Part shown: piece after piece, positions 4,638 through 5,650 of the stretch
How the letters are laid out: each line of letters opens with the position of its first letter
How positions within the stretch are numbered: position 1 is the stretch's first letter
From: an uncultured Kouleothrix sp.
GTDB taxonomy: Bacteria; Chloroflexota; Chloroflexia; Chloroflexales; Roseiflexaceae
Direction: 5' to 3'
Length of the DNA: 5,650 bases
Assembly: GCA_937858455.1 (NCBI GenBank)
Contig: CALLYN010000535.1
Coordinates: 1 to 5,650, forward strand
Position numbers and translations under genes: made by a program
Notes under the pieces: model-generated
What the model was told of the DNA's origin: nothing
The model's database searches: none
Seen by the model: the letters and a program-made list of their open reading frames with translations, nothing else

Positions 4638-5567
4638 ATGACGCTGGCATTCGTCTTTCCCGGCCAGGGCTCGCAGTCGGTGGGAATGGGCCGCGACCTG
4701 TACGCGAGCTCGGCGGCGGCGCGCGCGGTGTTCGATCAGGCCGACGAAACGCTCGGCTTTGCTTTGTCGAAACTGTGTTTTGATGGGCCAGAGGCAGAGC
4801 TGACGGCGACCGAAAACGCGCAGCCCGCACTGCTGGCCACCAGCGCGGCGCTGCTCGCGGCGATGGACGAGGCGGGGTATAGCCCGACGCCGGCGCTGGT
4901 GGCTGGCCACAGCCTGGGCGAGTATTCGGCGCTGGTGGCGGCCGGAACGCTGAGCGTGCCCACTGCGCTGCGGCTGGTGCGCCGGCGCGGCGAGCTTATG
5001 GCCGCAACGCACCAGGGCGCCATGGCCGCGATCATCGGGCTCGACGAAGAGCCGCTCGAAGCGCTGTGCCGCGAGGCGTCGGCCGAGGGCGCACCGGTAG
5101 TGATTGCAAACTATAACTCGCCGGGCCAGCTGGTGATCAGTGGAGCCAGTGCGGCTGTCGAGCGCGCGTGCGCGCTGGCGAAAGCGCAAGGCGCCAAGCG
5201 TGCGCTGCCGCTCAAGGTGAGCGCAGCGTTTCATTCGCCGCTGATGCGCGCCGCAGCCGAAGGCCTGGCCGTGGCGATTGGCGAGGCCAGAATGGCCGAC
5301 GCGAGCGTGCCGGTGGTGTCGAATGTGACGGCCCGGCCGATCGCGACGGCGGCCGAGATCCGCGATGAGCTGGTGACGCAAGTGACTTCGCCGGTGCGCT
5401 GGATCGCCTCGGTGCGCGCCATGGTGGCCGCTGGCGTCGACACGTTCGTCGAGATTGGCGCTGGCGTCGTGCTGACGGGCCTGATTAAGCGGATCGCGCC
5501 GGGCGTACAGCTGGTGAATATCAGCGACCTGGCCGATATTCACGCACTACTGGCAAGCGAAGTTTAG
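4638..5567 (+). CDS. fabD: Malonyl-CoA:ACP transacylase
   Basis: FabD moves the malonyl group from CoA to acyl carrier protein, providing the extender for FabH and the elongating synthases. The 309-residue length is standard for a stand-alone enzyme. Motifs in order are FPGQGSQ at 7-13, forming the oxyanion hole; GHSLGEYSAL at 90-99, with nucleophile S92; R117 in RRRGELM, which binds the malonyl carboxylate; and AFHSPLM with catalytic H199. The small ferredoxin-like subdomain lies around 128-195, with NYNSPGQLVISG. The C-terminal VEIGAGVVLTGLIKR is also typical. ATG 4638 is preceded by GAAGGG (4626-4631) at 6 nt. It follows fabH by 84 nt, a gap filled mostly by the 26-bp hairpin. No fabG, acpP or fabF begins within the remaining 83 nt. 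Confidence 0.97.
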   Translation: MTLAFVFPGQGSQSVGMGRDLYASSAAARAVFDQADETLGFALSKLCFDGPEAELTATENAQPALLATSAALLAAMDEAGYSPTPALVAGHSLGEYSALVAAGTLSVPTALRLVRRRGELMAATHQGAMAAIIGLDEEPLEALCREASAEGAPVVIANYNSPGQLVISGASAAVERACALAKAQGAKRALPLKVSAAFHSPLMRAAAEGLAVAIGEARMADASVPVVSNVTARPIATAAEIRDELVTQVTSPVRWIASVRAMVAAGVDTFVEIGAGVVLTGLIKRIAPGVQLVNISDLADIHALLASEV

Positions 5568-5588
5568 AGCCTGTCTGGAGCCTGTTTG
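5567..5588. repeat. Tandem 11-bp repeat at the fabD stop codon
   Basis: GAGCCTGTCTG (5567-5577) is followed directly by GAGCCTGTTTG (5578-5588), differing at one base. The first copy starts on the last base of the fabD TAG stop. The function is unknown. It could be a small duplication or the edge of a mobile element that continues beyond the window, but no coding sequence or terminal inverted repeat can be confirmed. Confidence 0.6.
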
Positions 5589-5600
5589 AAAAGGCGGTGC

Positions 5601-5621
5601 GCGAGGGGCTATGCCCCTCGC
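5601..5621 (+). terminator. Candidate transcription terminator after fabD
   Basis: GCGAGGGGC (5601-5609) and GCCCCTCGC (5613-5621) form a perfect 9-bp GC-rich stem with a 3-nt TAT loop, 33 nt after the fabD stop. It is followed by a pyrimidine-rich ACTTCCCTTCT instead of a pure U run, so it may be a weak or factor-assisted terminator, or a stem marking the 3' end of the mRNA. The last 29 nt of the window hold nothing else I can recognise. Confidence 0.5.
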
Positions 5622-5650
5622 ACTTCCCTTCTGGCGGGTGGCGGCCACGA

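Noticed and set aside
3420..5543. A 707-codon open frame on the minus strand, the second-strand shadow of rpmF, fabH and fabD
   Set aside because: It is codon-aligned with fabH and fabD, which share one phase. Antisense stops there would need sense TTA, CTA or TCA codons, which this GC-rich genome avoids, so the frame stays open passively. The product is rich in His, Arg and Ala with no recognisable domain, and it runs through the intergenic hairpins.

Overview
The window is a GC-rich, tightly packed bacterial chromosome segment with every supported gene on the + strand. It reads as core housekeeping DNA, not a mobile or defence island. I see no tRNA, rRNA, CRISPR array, transposase or phage gene. 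The best guess for the host is Chloroflexota (Roseiflexus/Kouleothrix-like), with Actinomycetota as the alternative. This is an inference from the gene order rsmD-coaD-coiled-coil protein-DUF177-rpmF, the four-cysteine L32 and the style of the proteins; no phylogenetic marker proves it.

Region 1 (1-2524) begins with the last residues of a class III aminotransferase (HemL-like). An arginase-superfamily protein with an altered active site follows after 3 nt. Then come rsmD (16S rRNA m2G966 methyltransferase, 2 nt downstream), coaD (phosphopantetheine adenylyltransferase, GTG start) and a small coiled-coil protein that resembles mycobacterial SepIVA/DivIVA-like proteins in sequence and position. 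The close spacing suggests one transcription unit.

Region 2 (2525-5650) opens with a consensus sigma-70-type promoter (TTGACA, 17 nt, TATAAT). Behind it lie a DUF177/YceD protein, rpmF (L32), fabH (KAS III) and fabD (malonyl-CoA:ACP transacylase). This is the widespread DUF177-rpmF-fatty-acid cluster, coupling ribosome-linked genes to initiation of fatty acid synthesis, but without plsX between rpmF and fabH. A compact hairpin lies after fabD. CoaD supplies the CoA pathway (and so acyl-CoA substrates and the ACP prosthetic group) that FabH and FabD depend on, so the two regions are metabolically linked.

The most unusual content is RNA-level. Inverted repeats overlap the translation start regions of coaD, the coiled-coil gene and the DUF177 gene. 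Two long hairpins built on tandem AAGGATG or AAGGAGGC units sit directly before fabH and fabD. The coiled-coil gene has no well-placed ATG, GTG or TTG start and may begin at AUC or use a hairpin-bridged Shine-Dalgarno.
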